A stretch of 64,000 nucleotides of DNA, taken from NCBI RefSeq assembly GCF_900291015.1, contig NZ_OLKL01000010.1, positions 186,367 to 250,366 of the forward strand, in the 5' to 3' direction. The notes under the pieces are model-generated. The model saw only the letters and a list, made by a program, of their open reading frames with translations. It was not told the origin of the DNA and ran no database searches. The first letter of the stretch is position 1. The number at the start of each line of letters is the position of its first letter. This document shows positions 18,024-27,245 of the stretch, in pieces. This stretch comes from Pseudomonas persica. GTDB taxonomy: Bacteria > Pseudomonadota > Gammaproteobacteria > Pseudomonadales > Pseudomonadaceae. The position numbers were made by a program, and so were the translations under genes.

Positions 18024-18101
18024 GAAATGGCCTGGTGTGTATGTCGGTTGGGCCATTAACGGCTGACAGGTGCATGCCGGAAGGTTTGCGGTGGTCTTGA
18101 G

Positions 18102-18131
18102 ATCGAGCGCCGCCTGCGCGGCGCTCGATTT
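18102..18131 (+). terminator. Hairpin terminator after the DUF3077-like gene
   Basis: ATCGAGCGCCGC and GCGGCGCTCGAT form a perfect 12-bp stem with a CTGC loop, followed by a short T-run. It begins 79 bases after the stop codon. Confidence 0.65.
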
Positions 18132-18252
18132 CCGCATCACCACAAAACTCAAAGCAGGCACCCATCAAACACCCCCCAACCCCGAGACCTGCCCCACCCA
18201 CCCCACATGAAGTTAAACTGTCATCTCCCCAGCAATGGACAGGAGATCCGGC

Positions 18253-18816
18253 GTGACCCCACCCCGCAGTTTCCCCAGTGACCTCTGCCTCGACAGCCCG
18301 CGTCTGCAATTGCGCCCCATGCGCCATGCCGATGCCGCGCAATGGCTGGCGATCATGGCCGACCCCGAGGTCATGCGCTATTGGCACCATGCACCCTGGC
18401 AAGACCTGGCCGAAGCCGAAAGCGCCCTGGCCGCCGACCGCGAAGCCTATGCCAATGGTGACCAGCTCAAGCTTGGCATGTACCGCCGTGACAACGGCGA
18501 ACTGATCGGCATGGTCCAGTTGTTCAACATCGACGATGTCTCCCGCCGTGGTGAAATCGGCTACTGCCTGGCCAGCGCGGCGCAGGGCAGGGGTTACATG
18601 GACGAAGCATTGACCTGCTTCATCGACTACCTCGCCCACACCTTGCACATGCGCCGGCTGGAAGGCGAGATCGATCCGCGCAACCAAGGCTCGGCGCGCA
18701 CTCTGGAGCGCCAGGGCTTCGTGCTCGAAGGCACCCTGCGGGCGCGCTGGTGCGTGGCCGGCGAGCTCTCCGACTCGGGGCTCTATGGCCTGCTGCTGGA
18801 ACCGCCGGTTGCCTGA
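18253..18816 (+). CDS. GNAT acetyltransferase, RimJ/RimL type
   Basis: A 187-residue GCN5-related N-acetyltransferase. It shows LRPMRHADAAQW near the N-terminus, the acetyl-CoA site AAQGRGYMDEAL, and the RimJ-style IDPRNQGSARTLERQGF. The frame is open from ATG 18235. The GTG at 18253 is the better start because AGGAGA lies seven bases upstream. The substrate is unknown; relatives modify ribosomal proteins or small amines. Confidence 0.85.
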   Translation: MTPPRSFPSDLCLDSPRLQLRPMRHADAAQWLAIMADPEVMRYWHHAPWQDLAEAESALAADREAYANGDQLKLGMYRRDNGELIGMVQLFNIDDVSRRGEIGYCLASAAQGRGYMDEALTCFIDYLAHTLHMRRLEGEIDPRNQGSARTLERQGFVLEGTLRARWCVAGELSDSGLYGLLLEPPVA

Positions 18817-18840
18817 TCTGCTTATCATCCCGTCGAAGGT

Positions 18841-19443
18841 TTGGAAGCGGGGCAGGGCCTGGGTTATGGTCGCAGCCTGTCCCGTTTCCACCAGGTGTAC
18901 CCCTTGCCCGTTTTCTACCTGAGCTTCAGCCTGCTGCTGTATCTGCTCTCGCTGTTTTTCGATGGCGCGCTGATGAGTGGCGAGCGCTACATGCCGGCCT
19001 TGCAGATGCTGCTGTACGGGCCATGGGGCATGCCCTTCGGGTTGTACCAGTGGTTTGCCAACCCGCTGCTGGCCGTGGCGATCCTTGCCCATCGACGCTT
19101 TCGTCGGCTGGCATTGCTGGTCGGGCTGGTGGCTGTGTACCTGGCGGCCAGCAGTCTCGGAATTGACCGCTTGCCGGACAACCAGAGCTATGAGTTTCAT
19201 GACCTGACCGGTTTGGGTGCCGGTTTCTACCTGTGGCTGGCGGCGATGGTGGTGTTTTGCGTGGGCCAGGCCTGGCATTGCTGGAGGGCACGCAGCGCCG
19301 ACGACATGCCGGGCTGGAGTTGGCTGGATGTGGTGTTGATTGCGGCGTTGGGGGTGGCCATTTATGCGGCGACGCAGATGCCATCGTTACGTTTCGAGCC
19401 GGGCAAGGTGCTTATGCCGCCGGAACAACCGCAGACGCTTTGA
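18841..19443 (+). CDS. Small integral membrane protein of unknown function
   Basis: A frame of up to 200 residues with four to five hydrophobic helices (about residues 23-40, 60-80, 88-106, 125-145 and 165-180). I do not recognise the family. The start is uncertain: the frame opens at a TTG (18841) with poor spacing, and an in-frame GTG at 18895 sits just before the first helix. It is followed by the LprI-like gene on the same strand after 20 bases. Confidence 0.6.
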   Translation: MEAGQGLGYGRSLSRFHQVYPLPVFYLSFSLLLYLLSLFFDGALMSGERYMPALQMLLYGPWGMPFGLYQWFANPLLAVAILAHRRFRRLALLVGLVAVYLAASSLGIDRLPDNQSYEFHDLTGLGAGFYLWLAAMVVFCVGQAWHCWRARSADDMPGWSWLDVVLIAALGVAIYAATQMPSLRFEPGKVLMPPEQPQTL

Positions 19444-19463
19444 TACTCACAAGGAGGGTTGGC

Positions 19464-19850
19464 ATGATCAAGCATTACCTGGCAGGCCTGGCACTGGCTG
19501 GCGTGCTGCCGTTGGCGGGGGCGGACGACTACACGGCGGCCTACGGGCAGTGCATGGACAAGGCGTCCAGTACCGTGGCCATGAGCGCGTGCATTCAGGC
19601 CGAGACGCAGTTGCAGGACCAGCGTTTGAACCGGGTGTACAAGCAGTTGCTGGGCAAGCTGGATGCCGGGCAGCAGAAGAGCCTGCGTGATGTGCAGCGC
19701 AAGTGGCTGGCCTATCGCGATGGCAATTGTCAGTTCCATGTACAAGCCAGTGGCGGGACCATGGCTCAGTTGGAAGGCGGGGCCTGTGTCATGGATATGA
19801 CCCGCGACCGGGCGGCGGAGTTGGAGCGGGTGCTCAGCCCTGGGCAGTGA
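19464..19850 (+). CDS. LprI-family (DUF1311) secreted protein
   Basis: A 128-residue protein with a signal peptide (MIKHYLAGLALAGVLPLAGA). The DUF1311/LprI domain shows YGQCMDKASS, a second Cys in SACIQAE, and DVQRKWLAYRDGNC. LprI in mycobacteria inhibits lysozyme; most bacterial members are uncharacterised. The frame extends upstream in the previous gene, but the ATG at 19464 follows a strong AAGGAGG site and begins the signal peptide. Confidence 0.8.
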   Translation: MIKHYLAGLALAGVLPLAGADDYTAAYGQCMDKASSTVAMSACIQAETQLQDQRLNRVYKQLLGKLDAGQQKSLRDVQRKWLAYRDGNCQFHVQASGGTMAQLEGGACVMDMTRDRAAELERVLSPGQ

Positions 19851-19897
19851 GGCTCACTTCGGGAAGCCAGCACCGTCCGTGAGGGCGGCGCAGTCAT

Positions 19898-19982
19898 TGT
19901 GGGAGCGGGTTTACCCGCGAAGAAGGCGACTCGGTGCATGGCACGGGCTCCGCCCGTGTTCGCGGGTAAACCCGCTCCCACA
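19898..19982. repeat. REP pair (P. putida type)
   Basis: Two inverted REP units (TGTGGGAGCGGGTTTACCCGCG and its complement) flank a short spacer between the convergent lprI-like and selU genes. A bidirectional terminator or mRNA-stabiliser role is typical. Confidence 0.85.
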
Positions 19983-19994
19983 GAGGCCCTGTTT

Positions 19995-21107
19995 TTACTT
20001 GCGCGGTGCGCGCAGCGCCCGCGCCTTGAGGTACTCGCGCACTTCCACGGCATCCCCGGCAAACTCGATACGCTCTGCCTTGGCTGCGCGCTGGTAGGCA
20101 TACATCGGGTCGTAATACTCGTTCAACAACCCTTCGATCCAGCCCCGATGCAGGTCCACCGCGCCGCTGCGCTGCTGTTCTTCCAGGGCCTGGCGCAGGA
20201 TTTCCGCCAGCCGCTGATAGCGCTCTCCCCCTAAGCGTTTGTAGATGTTGGCCATGCTCTGCAGCATCCGTTCGGCAAACAGCCGGGGGCCGTCTTCTTC
20301 GCCATGCACACTGACGAACTCGGCGCTGAGGTTGATCACGTAGTCGCGCAGGATGCGTTCCACCCGGTTGGCGAAGCTGTCTTCCAGCCACACCAGCGGG
20401 TACTGCTGCATACCCTGGTAAAGCTCCAGCGGCACCGTGCAACTGCCCACGATGCGGCCTTCATCCTCCAGCACGAACTGCTCGATGCCACGGGCGCGCT
20501 TCTTCAGCACGTCGATGGCCAACTTGTTCTCGAAGTCGATCTGCGCCGGCTGCGCAGTGGCGCGCTTGCCGAAGCTGGAACCACGGTGGTTGGCGTGGCC
20601 TTCCAGGTCGAGCACGTTATCCAGCTGGTGCAGCACGTCGGTCTTGCCGGTGCCGGTCAGGCCGCCCACCAGCACGAAATCGCATTGCTCCACTGCCTGC
20701 TCGGTAGTCTCCAGCAGGAAGGTACGCATGGCCTTGTAGCCACCTTTGACGCGCGGGTACTGGATGCCCGCCTCATCGCGCAGCCAGCCCTGCACGATTT
20801 GCGAGCGCAGGCCGCCACGGAAGCAGTACAGGTAGCCTTCCGGGTGAGCCTGGGCGAACGCAGCCCAGGCTTCCAGGCGTGCCTGCTTGGTGGCGCCACT
20901 GACCAGTTGGTGGCCCAGGGCGATGGCGGCGGCCTGGCCCTGCTGCTTGTAGCAGGTGCCGACCCTCTGCCGCTCCTGGTCGTTCATCAGCGGCAGGTTG
21001 ACCACGCCAGGGAAGGCGCCTTTGGCAAATTCGACAGGTGCGCGCATGTCCATCATCGGCACGTCGTCGAGGAACAACTGGCGGAAGTCGGTGCAGTCGG
21101 GGCGCAT
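19995..21107 (-). CDS. selU: tRNA 2-selenouridine synthase
   Basis: Also called MnmH. It replaces the sulfur of 2-thiouridine at wobble position 34 of tRNA with selenium, via a geranylated intermediate, using selenophosphate. The 370-residue protein has an N-terminal rhodanese domain with catalytic Cys in YCFRGGLRS (near residue 96). A P-loop domain follows (GLTGTGKTD near 145). Its start abuts the stop of selD (one-base overlap), forming an operon that links selenophosphate supply to its use. Confidence 0.95.
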   Translation of the reverse strand: MRPDCTDFRQLFLDDVPMMDMRAPVEFAKGAFPGVVNLPLMNDQERQRVGTCYKQQGQAAAIALGHQLVSGATKQARLEAWAAFAQAHPEGYLYCFRGGLRSQIVQGWLRDEAGIQYPRVKGGYKAMRTFLLETTEQAVEQCDFVLVGGLTGTGKTDVLHQLDNVLDLEGHANHRGSSFGKRATAQPAQIDFENKLAIDVLKKRARGIEQFVLEDEGRIVGSCTVPLELYQGMQQYPLVWLEDSFANRVERILRDYVINLSAEFVSVHGEEDGPRLFAERMLQSMANIYKRLGGERYQRLAEILRQALEEQQRSGAVDLHRGWIEGLLNEYYDPMYAYQRAAKAERIEFAGDAVEVREYLKARALRAPRK

Positions 21108-22141
21108 CAGATCACCTCGACCGCGTGGCTCTGTCGCTCGACCAACTGGCCGACCGGCGCCAGTTGCAGGCCCAGTTCGGCGGCCACCGCCAGGAACTCG
21201 GCTTCACCTTCCGGGGTGACCGCCACCAGCAGGCCGCCGCTGGTTTGCGGGTCGCACAGCAGGTGCTTCTGGTCGTCGCTCAGGGCGCCGATCTTGTGCC
21301 CGTAGCTGTCGAAGTTGCGCAGGGTGCCACCGGGGATGCAGCCCTCGGCCAGGTAGTGGTCGACGCTGGGCAGGCGCGGTACGGCGGCATAGTCCAGGTG
21401 CGCGGTAAGGCCGCTGCCTTCGGCCAGCTCCACCAGGTGGCCGAGCAGGCCGAAGCCGGTGACGTCGGTCATGGCCTTGACCCCGTCGAGCTTGCCGAAA
21501 CGGCTGCCTGGGGTGTTGAGGGTGCACATCCAGTCGCGGGCCAGGCCTTGGTCCTGCGCGCGCAGCTTGGCCTTTTTCTCGGCGGTGGTGAGGATGCCGA
21601 TGCCCAGTGGCTTGGTCAGGTACAGGCGGCAGCCTGCGCTGGCGGTGTCGTTGCGCTTGAGATGGCGCTTGCTGACCACACCGGTGACGGCCAGGCCGAA
21701 GATCGGCTCGGGGGCGTCGATGGAGTGGCCGCCGGCCAGCGGGATGCCGGCTTCGGTGCACACCGCACGGCCACCGCGGATCACTTCGCGGGCTACTTCC
21801 GGTGGCAGCACGTTGACCGGCCAGCCGAGGATGGCAATCGCCATCAGCGGGTCGCCGCCCATGGCGTAGATGTCGCTGATGGCGTTGGTGGCGGCGATGC
21901 GGCCGAAATCGTACGGGTCATCGACGATCGGCATGAAGAAGTCGGTAGTCGAGACCACGCCGCGCTCGTCGTCCAGCGCGTACACGGCAGCGTCGTCACG
22001 CGAGGCGTTGCCCACCCACAGTTTCGGGTCCAGGGCCTGGGCGCCACTTTCGGCGAGGATCACATCCAGCACCTTCGGGGAGATCTTGCAGCCACAGCCG
22101 GCACCATGGCTGTATTGGGTCAGGCGAATCGGCTCGCTCAT
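21107..22141 (-). CDS. selD: Selenide, water dikinase
   Basis: Makes selenophosphate from selenide and ATP. The 344-residue protein starts like E. coli SelD, with [13 protein letters not shown] containing the essential Cys16 and Lys19 (E. coli Cys17 and Lys20). Glycine-rich ATP-site motifs ([25 protein letters not shown]) follow. The catalytic position is cysteine, not selenocysteine. It is the first gene of the leftward selD-selU operon. A selenate-type ABC transporter is transcribed away on the other side. Confidence 0.96.
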   Translation of the reverse strand: MSEPIRLTQYSHGAGCGCKISPKVLDVILAESGAQALDPKLWVGNASRDDAAVYALDDERGVVSTTDFFMPIVDDPYDFGRIAATNAISDIYAMGGDPLMAIAILGWPVNVLPPEVAREVIRGGRAVCTEAGIPLAGGHSIDAPEPIFGLAVTGVVSKRHLKRNDTASAGCRLYLTKPLGIGILTTAEKKAKLRAQDQGLARDWMCTLNTPGSRFGKLDGVKAMTDVTGFGLLGHLVELAEGSGLTAHLDYAAVPRLPSVDHYLAEGCIPGGTLRNFDSYGHKIGALSDDQKHLLCDPQTSGGLLVAVTPEGEAEFLAVAAELGLQLAPVGQLVERQSHAVEVI

Positions 22142-22267
22142 GTGTACCTCGGCAGGTCAATTTGTTGCGCGATTGTAGCAAAGCTGGCCTTTGGGCCTGC
22201 GCCTCTTATAATTCCCGGTGTCGGCGCATAGGCCGACCTTTCCCCGCTATTGAACCGGAGAACACCC

Positions 22268-23122
22268 ATGCTCAAACGCCCCTTGGCGCTCGCCGCCGGC
22301 CTCGTGCTGTCTTGCTGTGCCGTTGTCGCCCAGGCTGCTGACACCCTGCGGGTCAGCGCCATCCCTGACGAAGCACCGACCGAACTGCAGCGCAAGTTCA
22401 AGCCGTTGGGCGAGTACCTGGCCAAGCAGTTGGGCATGGACGTGAAGTTCGTACCGGTTGCCGACTACCCGGCAGTGGTCGAGTCGCTGGCCTCCGATCG
22501 CCTCGACCTGGCCTGGCTGGGCGGCTTCACCTTCGTCCAGGTGCACCTGAAGGACCCGAGCGCCACACCGCTGGTGCAGCGTGAACAGGATGCCCAGTTC
22601 ACCTCCAAGTTCATCACCGCCAACCCCGACGTGAAGAGCCTGGCCGACCTCAAGGGCAAGTCGTTCGCCTTCGGTTCCATCTCGTCCACCTCGGGCAGCC
22701 TGATGCCGCGTTACTTCATGCTCAAGCAGGACAGCATCAAGCCTGAAGACTACTTCGGCCGTGTTGCCTACTCCGGCGCCCACGACGCCACCGTGGCCTG
22801 GGTGCAGGCTGGCAAGGTCGATGGCGGCGTGCTCAACGCCAGCGTGTGGCAGAAGCTGGTGGATGCCGGCAAGGTCGATACCGCCAAGGTGAAGGTGTTC
22901 GCCACCACCCCGACCTACTTCGACTACAACTGGACCGTGCGCGGCAACATGGACCCGGCGCTGAAAGAGAAGATCAAGAAAGCCTTCCTCGACCTCGACC
23001 CGGCCAACCCGGAACACAAGGCGATCCTCGACCTGCAGGCCGCCAGCCGCTTCATCGAGACCAAGCCTGAGAACTACGTGGGCACCGAGCAGGCTGCACG
23101 CGAGGCCGGCCTGCTCAAGTGA
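22268..23122 (+). CDS. ABC transporter substrate-binding protein, putative selenate
   Basis: A 284-residue periplasmic binding protein of the PhnD/PtxB (phosphonate, phosphite) superfamily. It has a signal peptide ending AVVAQA, then DTLRVSAIPDEAPTEL and the anion-site region LDLAWLGGFTFVQ. The ATG at 22268 follows GGAG; an upstream TTG is less likely. Its position divergent from selD suggests a selenium oxyanion ligand, as automatic annotations of this family propose. Phosphonate uptake is the alternative. Confidence 0.75.
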   Translation: MLKRPLALAAGLVLSCCAVVAQAADTLRVSAIPDEAPTELQRKFKPLGEYLAKQLGMDVKFVPVADYPAVVESLASDRLDLAWLGGFTFVQVHLKDPSATPLVQREQDAQFTSKFITANPDVKSLADLKGKSFAFGSISSTSGSLMPRYFMLKQDSIKPEDYFGRVAYSGAHDATVAWVQAGKVDGGVLNASVWQKLVDAGKVDTAKVKVFATTPTYFDYNWTVRGNMDPALKEKIKKAFLDLDPANPEHKAILDLQAASRFIETKPENYVGTEQAAREAGLLK

Positions 23123-23937
23123 CATCGACAGTGGCTTCCAACCTGGCTATTCATCTGCACGAGGCCGGTCTGCGCCATGGCCAGGTGCGCGCGCTTGACG
23201 CAGTGAGCCTGCGCATCGGCGAGGGCGAGCGCGTCGCCATCATCGGGCCTTCGGGGGCGGGCAAGTCCAGCTTGCTGCACCTGATGGCCACGGCTATCCA
23301 GCCCAGCAGCGGGCACCTGGAGCTGCTCGGCGAGCAGCCTTGGGCATTGTCTGGCAGGGCGCGTCAGCGCCTGCGTGCGCGGGTTGGCCTGGTGCACCAG
23401 GCACCGCCCTTGCCGCCGCGCCAGCGGGTGGTGACGGCGGTGCTGGCCGGCCGCCTGGGGCAGTGGGGCATGCTGCGCGGCTTGCTCAACCTGCTGTATC
23501 CCAGTGATGTGCCGGGGGCGCGCCAGGTGCTGGCCGAACTGGGGCTGGCCGACAAGCTGTTCGTGCAGTGCGGGCAATTGTCCGGTGGCCAGTTGCAGCG
23601 GGTGGGTATTGCCAGGGCGCTGTACCAGCGGCCGCAGGTGTTGCTGACCGACGAGCCGGTGTCGGCCATGGACCCGGTGCTGGCCGACCACAGCCTGGCC
23701 TTGCTCAACCGCCATGCCCAGGCCAACGGTGTGACCCTGGTGGCGAGCCTGCATGCCGTGGACCTGGCGCTGGCGCACTTCCCGCGGGTGATTGGTATCC
23801 GCGAAGGGCAGGTAGTGTTCGACTGCCCGGCGCAAGCGGTGACCGAGCAGCTGCTGGATGCGTTGTATGCCAACGAACAACTGGCCTCCCCGCCAAGCCA
23901 GGGGCCGACCCTGACCGTGCAGATTCCGCGATGCTGA
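23119..23937 (+). CDS. ABC transporter ATP-binding protein (PhnC-like)
   Basis: A 272-residue ATPase of the importer. It has Walker A GPSGAGKSS (near 45-53), signature LSGGQLQRVGIARAL and Walker B VLLTDEPVSAMD. GTG start; it overlaps the binding-protein gene by four bases and the first permease gene by seven. It energises uptake by the two following permeases. Sequence style is that of PhnC, the phosphonate ATPase. Confidence 0.88.
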   Translation: MTSTVASNLAIHLHEAGLRHGQVRALDAVSLRIGEGERVAIIGPSGAGKSSLLHLMATAIQPSSGHLELLGEQPWALSGRARQRLRARVGLVHQAPPLPPRQRVVTAVLAGRLGQWGMLRGLLNLLYPSDVPGARQVLAELGLADKLFVQCGQLSGGQLQRVGIARALYQRPQVLLTDEPVSAMDPVLADHSLALLNRHAQANGVTLVASLHAVDLALAHFPRVIGIREGQVVFDCPAQAVTEQLLDALYANEQLASPPSQGPTLTVQIPRC

Positions 23938-24758
23938 AGCTCGATGCCCGCGACCCGGCGCTGCTGCCGCGGTTGCTGCTGACCTTGCTGGCGGTGGCGG
24001 TGCTGTGGCCTGGCGTGCAGTTGAGCGAATTGAACCCCGGCGTATTGCTGCAGGCGGAGAACCGCCAGCAGATCGCCAGTTTCACCAGTGCCTTCTGGCC
24101 GCCGGCACACGATGCCGACTTCCTTTCGCTGCTGTATGAAGCCACCTTGCAGACCTTGGCCGTGGCGACGGCCGGCATGGCGTTGGCGTTGCTGCTGGCG
24201 GTTCCTGCCGGCCTGCTGGCCAGCCGTGCCCTGTCGTTGCGCGCCGCCTCACGTGGTGGTCGCGCCGGGTTGTGGTCGCGCCTGCTGCGCCTGCCGGTGC
24301 GCTGGTTGCTGATTTTCCTGCGCAGTGTGCCGGAAATCGTCTGGGCGTTGCTGTTCGTGCGGGCCGTGGGGTTGGGGCCGACGGCGGGCGTGCTGGCCAT
24401 CGCCATCACCTACAGTGGCATGCTCGGCAAGGTCTATGCCGAGATCTTCGAGTCGGTCGACCAGCGCCCGGCCCATGCCTTGCTGCAGGCGGGTAGTGGC
24501 CGGCTGACGGCATTTCTCTACGGCATCCTGCCCAGTGCGGCGTCCGAAGTGGTGTCCTACACCGTGTACCGCTGGGAGTGCGCGGTACGCGCCTCGGTGG
24601 TGATGGGCTTTGTCGGTGCTGGCGGGTTGGGGCAGCAGATCGACCTGTCGATGCGCATGTTTGCCGGGGCGGAGGTGGCGAGCATGCTGCTGACGTTCCT
24701 GATGCTGGTGATGCTGGCCGATCTGCTCAGCCGCTTGCTGCGCTGGAGGCTGGCATGA
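23931..24758 (+). CDS. ABC transporter permease 1 (PhnE-like)
   Basis: A 275-residue membrane permease with about six helices and the EAA-type loop around YAEIFESVDQRPAHALLQAGSG. PhnE family. The reading frame is open far upstream, but the ATG at 23931 overlaps the end of the ATPase gene by seven bases and gives a normal N-terminus. It probably forms a heterodimeric channel with the next gene. Confidence 0.88.
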   Translation: MLKLDARDPALLPRLLLTLLAVAVLWPGVQLSELNPGVLLQAENRQQIASFTSAFWPPAHDADFLSLLYEATLQTLAVATAGMALALLLAVPAGLLASRALSLRAASRGGRAGLWSRLLRLPVRWLLIFLRSVPEIVWALLFVRAVGLGPTAGVLAIAITYSGMLGKVYAEIFESVDQRPAHALLQAGSGRLTAFLYGILPSAASEVVSYTVYRWECAVRASVVMGFVGAGGLGQQIDLSMRMFAGAEVASMLLTFLMLVMLADLLSRLLRWRLA

Positions 24759-25522
24759 ACCGGGTGATCAACGTGCTGGTGCTTGGCGCCATCGTGGCGG
24801 CGGTGATGACCTCGTTCGCTTACCTGGAGCTGGACTTGCAGGCGCTGGTCGGCAACGGTGGGCTGGGGCAGATGGGGGAATATGCCGGGCGTTTCCTGCA
24901 CCCGGACCTGTCTGCCGGGCACCTGCGCGCGGTTGCGCACGGGGCGCTGGAAACCCTGGCCATGTCGGGCCTGGGTACCTTGTTGGCGATGGTGCTGGGC
25001 ATGCTGCTGGCGCTGCCGGCCGCTGGCCGGTTCGGTTGGCCGTTGCAGGCCTGTGCGCGGTTGCTGCTGAATGCCCTGCGGGCCATCCCGGAACTGGTGT
25101 GGGCCGCGCTGACGGTGCTGGCGGCCGGGCTTGGGCCGAATGCCGGTACCCTGGCGTTGGCGCTGCATACCGCTGGCGTGCTGGGGCGGCTGTTTGCCGA
25201 GGCGCTGGAGAACGCACCGCCGGAGCCGGCAGCGGCTATCCGCTTGCAGGGCGGCAGTCAGGTGGCGGCATTCTGCTTTGGCACCTTGCCCAATCTGTGG
25301 CCGCAGCTGTTGGCTTACAGCCTGTACCGCTGGGAGAACAACATCCGCATGGCCAGCGTGCTGGGGTTTGTCGGGGCTGGCGGGTTGGGGCAGATGCTGT
25401 ACACCACCTTGAGCCTGTTCCAGGAGGCCCAGGCCAGCACGGTGATCATGGGCATGCTGGTGCTGGTGTTGCTGGTGGATGCGTCAAGTGATGTGTTGCG
25501 CCAGCGCCATGTGCGGGCCTGA
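24755..25522 (+). CDS. ABC transporter permease 2 (PhnE-like)
   Basis: A 255-residue second permease with the same fold and a matching EAA loop (LFAEALENAPPEPAAAIRLQG). Its C-terminal part, LPNLWPQLLAYSLYRWENNI, parallels LPSAASEVVSYTVYRWECAV of permease 1, so the two are paralogues. Its ATG overlaps the previous stop by four bases. It is the last gene of the four-gene transport operon, and a terminator follows. Confidence 0.88.
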   Translation: MNRVINVLVLGAIVAAVMTSFAYLELDLQALVGNGGLGQMGEYAGRFLHPDLSAGHLRAVAHGALETLAMSGLGTLLAMVLGMLLALPAAGRFGWPLQACARLLLNALRAIPELVWAALTVLAAGLGPNAGTLALALHTAGVLGRLFAEALENAPPEPAAAIRLQGGSQVAAFCFGTLPNLWPQLLAYSLYRWENNIRMASVLGFVGAGGLGQMLYTTLSLFQEAQASTVIMGMLVLVLLVDASSDVLRQRHVRA

Positions 25523-25532
25523 TAGATTGCCG

Positions 25533-25552
25533 GGGCCGCGTTGCGGCCCTTT
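25533..25552 (+). terminator. Terminator of the selenate-type ABC operon
   Basis: The 7-bp stem GGGCCGC/GCGGCCC with a GTT loop is followed by TTT, 10 bases after the last permease gene. Confidence 0.65.
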
Positions 25553-25553
25553 C

Positions 25554-25630
25554 TCCGGCAAGCCAGTTCCCACAGGTACGGTGCAAGGTCACAGGATTCC
25601 ACGCCCCTGTGGGAGCTGGCTTGCCGGCGA
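25554..25630. repeat. REP-type inverted pair
   Basis: CCGGCAAGCCAGTTCCCACAGG and, inverted, CCTGTGGGAGCTGGCTTGCCGG flank a short spacer. This is the second REP subtype of the window, in the convergent gap between the ABC operon and the bestrophin-like gene. Confidence 0.8.
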
Positions 25631-25651
25631 GAGGGCGGTTGAGGTTGGGCA

Positions 25652-26539
25652 CTAAGCCAACTCCCCACACTGCGCTTCCCGCTGCATCGACTCCAGGTTC
25701 CGCTCGATCGTCTCGCAAATGCTGTCCATCTGGATCTGGTGCTCACTGAACCTGAACGGGCTCTGCAGGTCGGTGCCGATCCGCTCGATGGCCAGTAGCA
25801 TGAAACCTACCACCGTCGAAGCCAGTGGCGTGAACCAGCCCAGCGACTCCACCAGCCCCACCGGCACGATCAGGCAGAACAGGGTGATGAATAGCCGCGG
25901 AAAGTACACGTAAGGGTAGGGCAGCGGCGTATTGGCGATCCGCTCCATGCCGCCCTGGGCATTGGACAGGTCCACCAAAGTCGACTCCAGCCTTGCCAGG
26001 CGAATGCTGTCCAGCCGCCCGGCCTGGTACTCCCGCGCCAGCAGCGCCGCCGAACCACTCAGAATGTCGTTGGCGAAGTTGTTCGAGCGGTTGCGCCGCT
26101 CGAATTCCGCAGGTGGGATGAATGCCATCAGTTCATCCGGGCAGCGCTCACCCTTCAAGTGCGCCGCCAGGCAGTTCACATAGGCGATATGCCGGCGCAG
26201 CAGGGTAGCCTTGACCGGGTTGTGGTCAGCATCCGGGTCATCTATCAAGGTCAGCGTCTGCCGCGCGAAGCTGCGCGAACTGTTGACCAGCGCCCCCCAC
26301 AAGGTGCGTGCTTCCCACCAGCGGTTGTAGGCGCTGCTGTTGCGAAAGCTCACCAGTACCACCAGCGCCGAGCCCAGCAAGGTCAACGGGATCAGCGGCA
26401 GGCTGAACTTGCTGTTGAAGAACAGCATGAAATCGATGGTGACCAGCACATCCCAGATCAGCAGCCAGAACAGTGACCAGCCGATGTAGCCGATGGTCTT
26501 TACGGCCAGGCGGTACTTGCGGACGATGATGTCTTTCAC
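25652..26539 (-). CDS. Bestrophin/YneE-family membrane protein
   Basis: A 295-residue protein of the bacterial bestrophin family (UPF0187), pentameric ion channels. It shows LVSFRNSSAYNRWWEARTLWG near residues 64-84, a hallmark of the family, and four hydrophobic stretches. Bacterial homologues conduct cations. It is a single gene facing left between REP sequences; the physiological role is not evident. Confidence 0.88.
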   Translation of the reverse strand: MKDIIVRKYRLAVKTIGYIGWSLFWLLIWDVLVTIDFMLFFNSKFSLPLIPLTLLGSALVVLVSFRNSSAYNRWWEARTLWGALVNSSRSFARQTLTLIDDPDADHNPVKATLLRRHIAYVNCLAAHLKGERCPDELMAFIPPAEFERRNRSNNFANDILSGSAALLAREYQAGRLDSIRLARLESTLVDLSNAQGGMERIANTPLPYPYVYFPRLFITLFCLIVPVGLVESLGWFTPLASTVVGFMLLAIERIGTDLQSPFRFSEHQIQMDSICETIERNLESMQREAQCGELA

Positions 26540-26671
26540 GCGGGGTACCTCGAAACGCGGGAGATGCAGGATCGGACGTCGAGGTGGGGCGAAGGTTCGC
26601 TGGGTGATTGTTGCAAGGGATTTGGGATCTTCTCGTTCAGCCCAATGCAGTGCATCGCTGACTCAGCCGGG

Positions 26672-27151
26672 TTAAATCAACACCTGTTTCATCTGCACCA
26701 ACGCCACCCGCGAACCATCCCACGCCTGCCGTTCCTCGATGCCGAACGGCACGAAGCCCAGCTGTGGATAAAGCAGCAGGCCCGCTGTGTTGTGGTTGAA
26801 GCACGACACCCATACCTCCCGGGCTGCGAACTGTTGGCGGGCCAGTTCGATCATGGCAGTTACCAGGTAGCGCGCTACGCCGTGGCCGCGTGCGGCGTGG
26901 GCCACGACCACGTTGCCCAGGGCGCACACGCCGCCGTGTTCGGCCTTGTAGAAGTTGGCGAATGCCAGCACCGTGCCGTTGCCTTCCACCACCGTGGAGC
27001 CGCTGCGCTGGGCGATGGCGTTGGTCAGCTGGGCGGGGGTGAGGGGATGGCTGGCTTTGGGGAACATGTAGAACAGCTCGTCCGGGCCCTGCGGGAAGCT
27101 GCAGATCACGGGGATGTCGTCGGGCTGTACGGGGCGGTGGCTCAGGCGCAT
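26672..27151 (-). CDS. GNAT-family N-acetyltransferase
   Basis: A 159-residue GCN5-type acetyltransferase. It starts MRLSHRPVQPDDIPVICSFP and carries the acetyl-CoA motif HAARGHGVARYLV at about residues 102-114. The C-terminal YPQLGFVPFG is also typical. The substrate is unknown. It is a single gene with a REP element upstream. Confidence 0.87.
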   Translation of the reverse strand: MRLSHRPVQPDDIPVICSFPQGPDELFYMFPKASHPLTPAQLTNAIAQRSGSTVVEGNGTVLAFANFYKAEHGGVCALGNVVVAHAARGHGVARYLVTAMIELARQQFAAREVWVSCFNHNTAGLLLYPQLGFVPFGIEERQAWDGSRVALVQMKQVLI

Positions 27152-27177
27152 GGCTAGTCCTTATGTGCTGGCTGATC

Positions 27178-27212
27178 GGGCCTCTTCGCGGGCAAGCCCG
27201 CTCCCACAGGGT
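27178..27212. repeat. Single REP unit
   Basis: TCTTCGCGGGCAAGCCCGCTCCCACAG matches the core of the other REP units in the window. It lies between the GNAT gene and the GlxA-type regulator. Confidence 0.75.
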
Positions 27213-27245
27213 AGGGGCAGTATCGCTGTGGGTGTGTTCGCAACG

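Noticed and set aside
19362..19745. Minus-strand open frame across the LprI-like gene
   Set aside because: The plus-strand gene has a strong ribosome site, signal peptide and family motifs; the minus frame has none.
20304..21305. Plus-strand open frames over selU and selD (333 and 397 residues)
   Set aside because: They are shadows of selU and selD, which have complete catalytic motifs on the minus strand.
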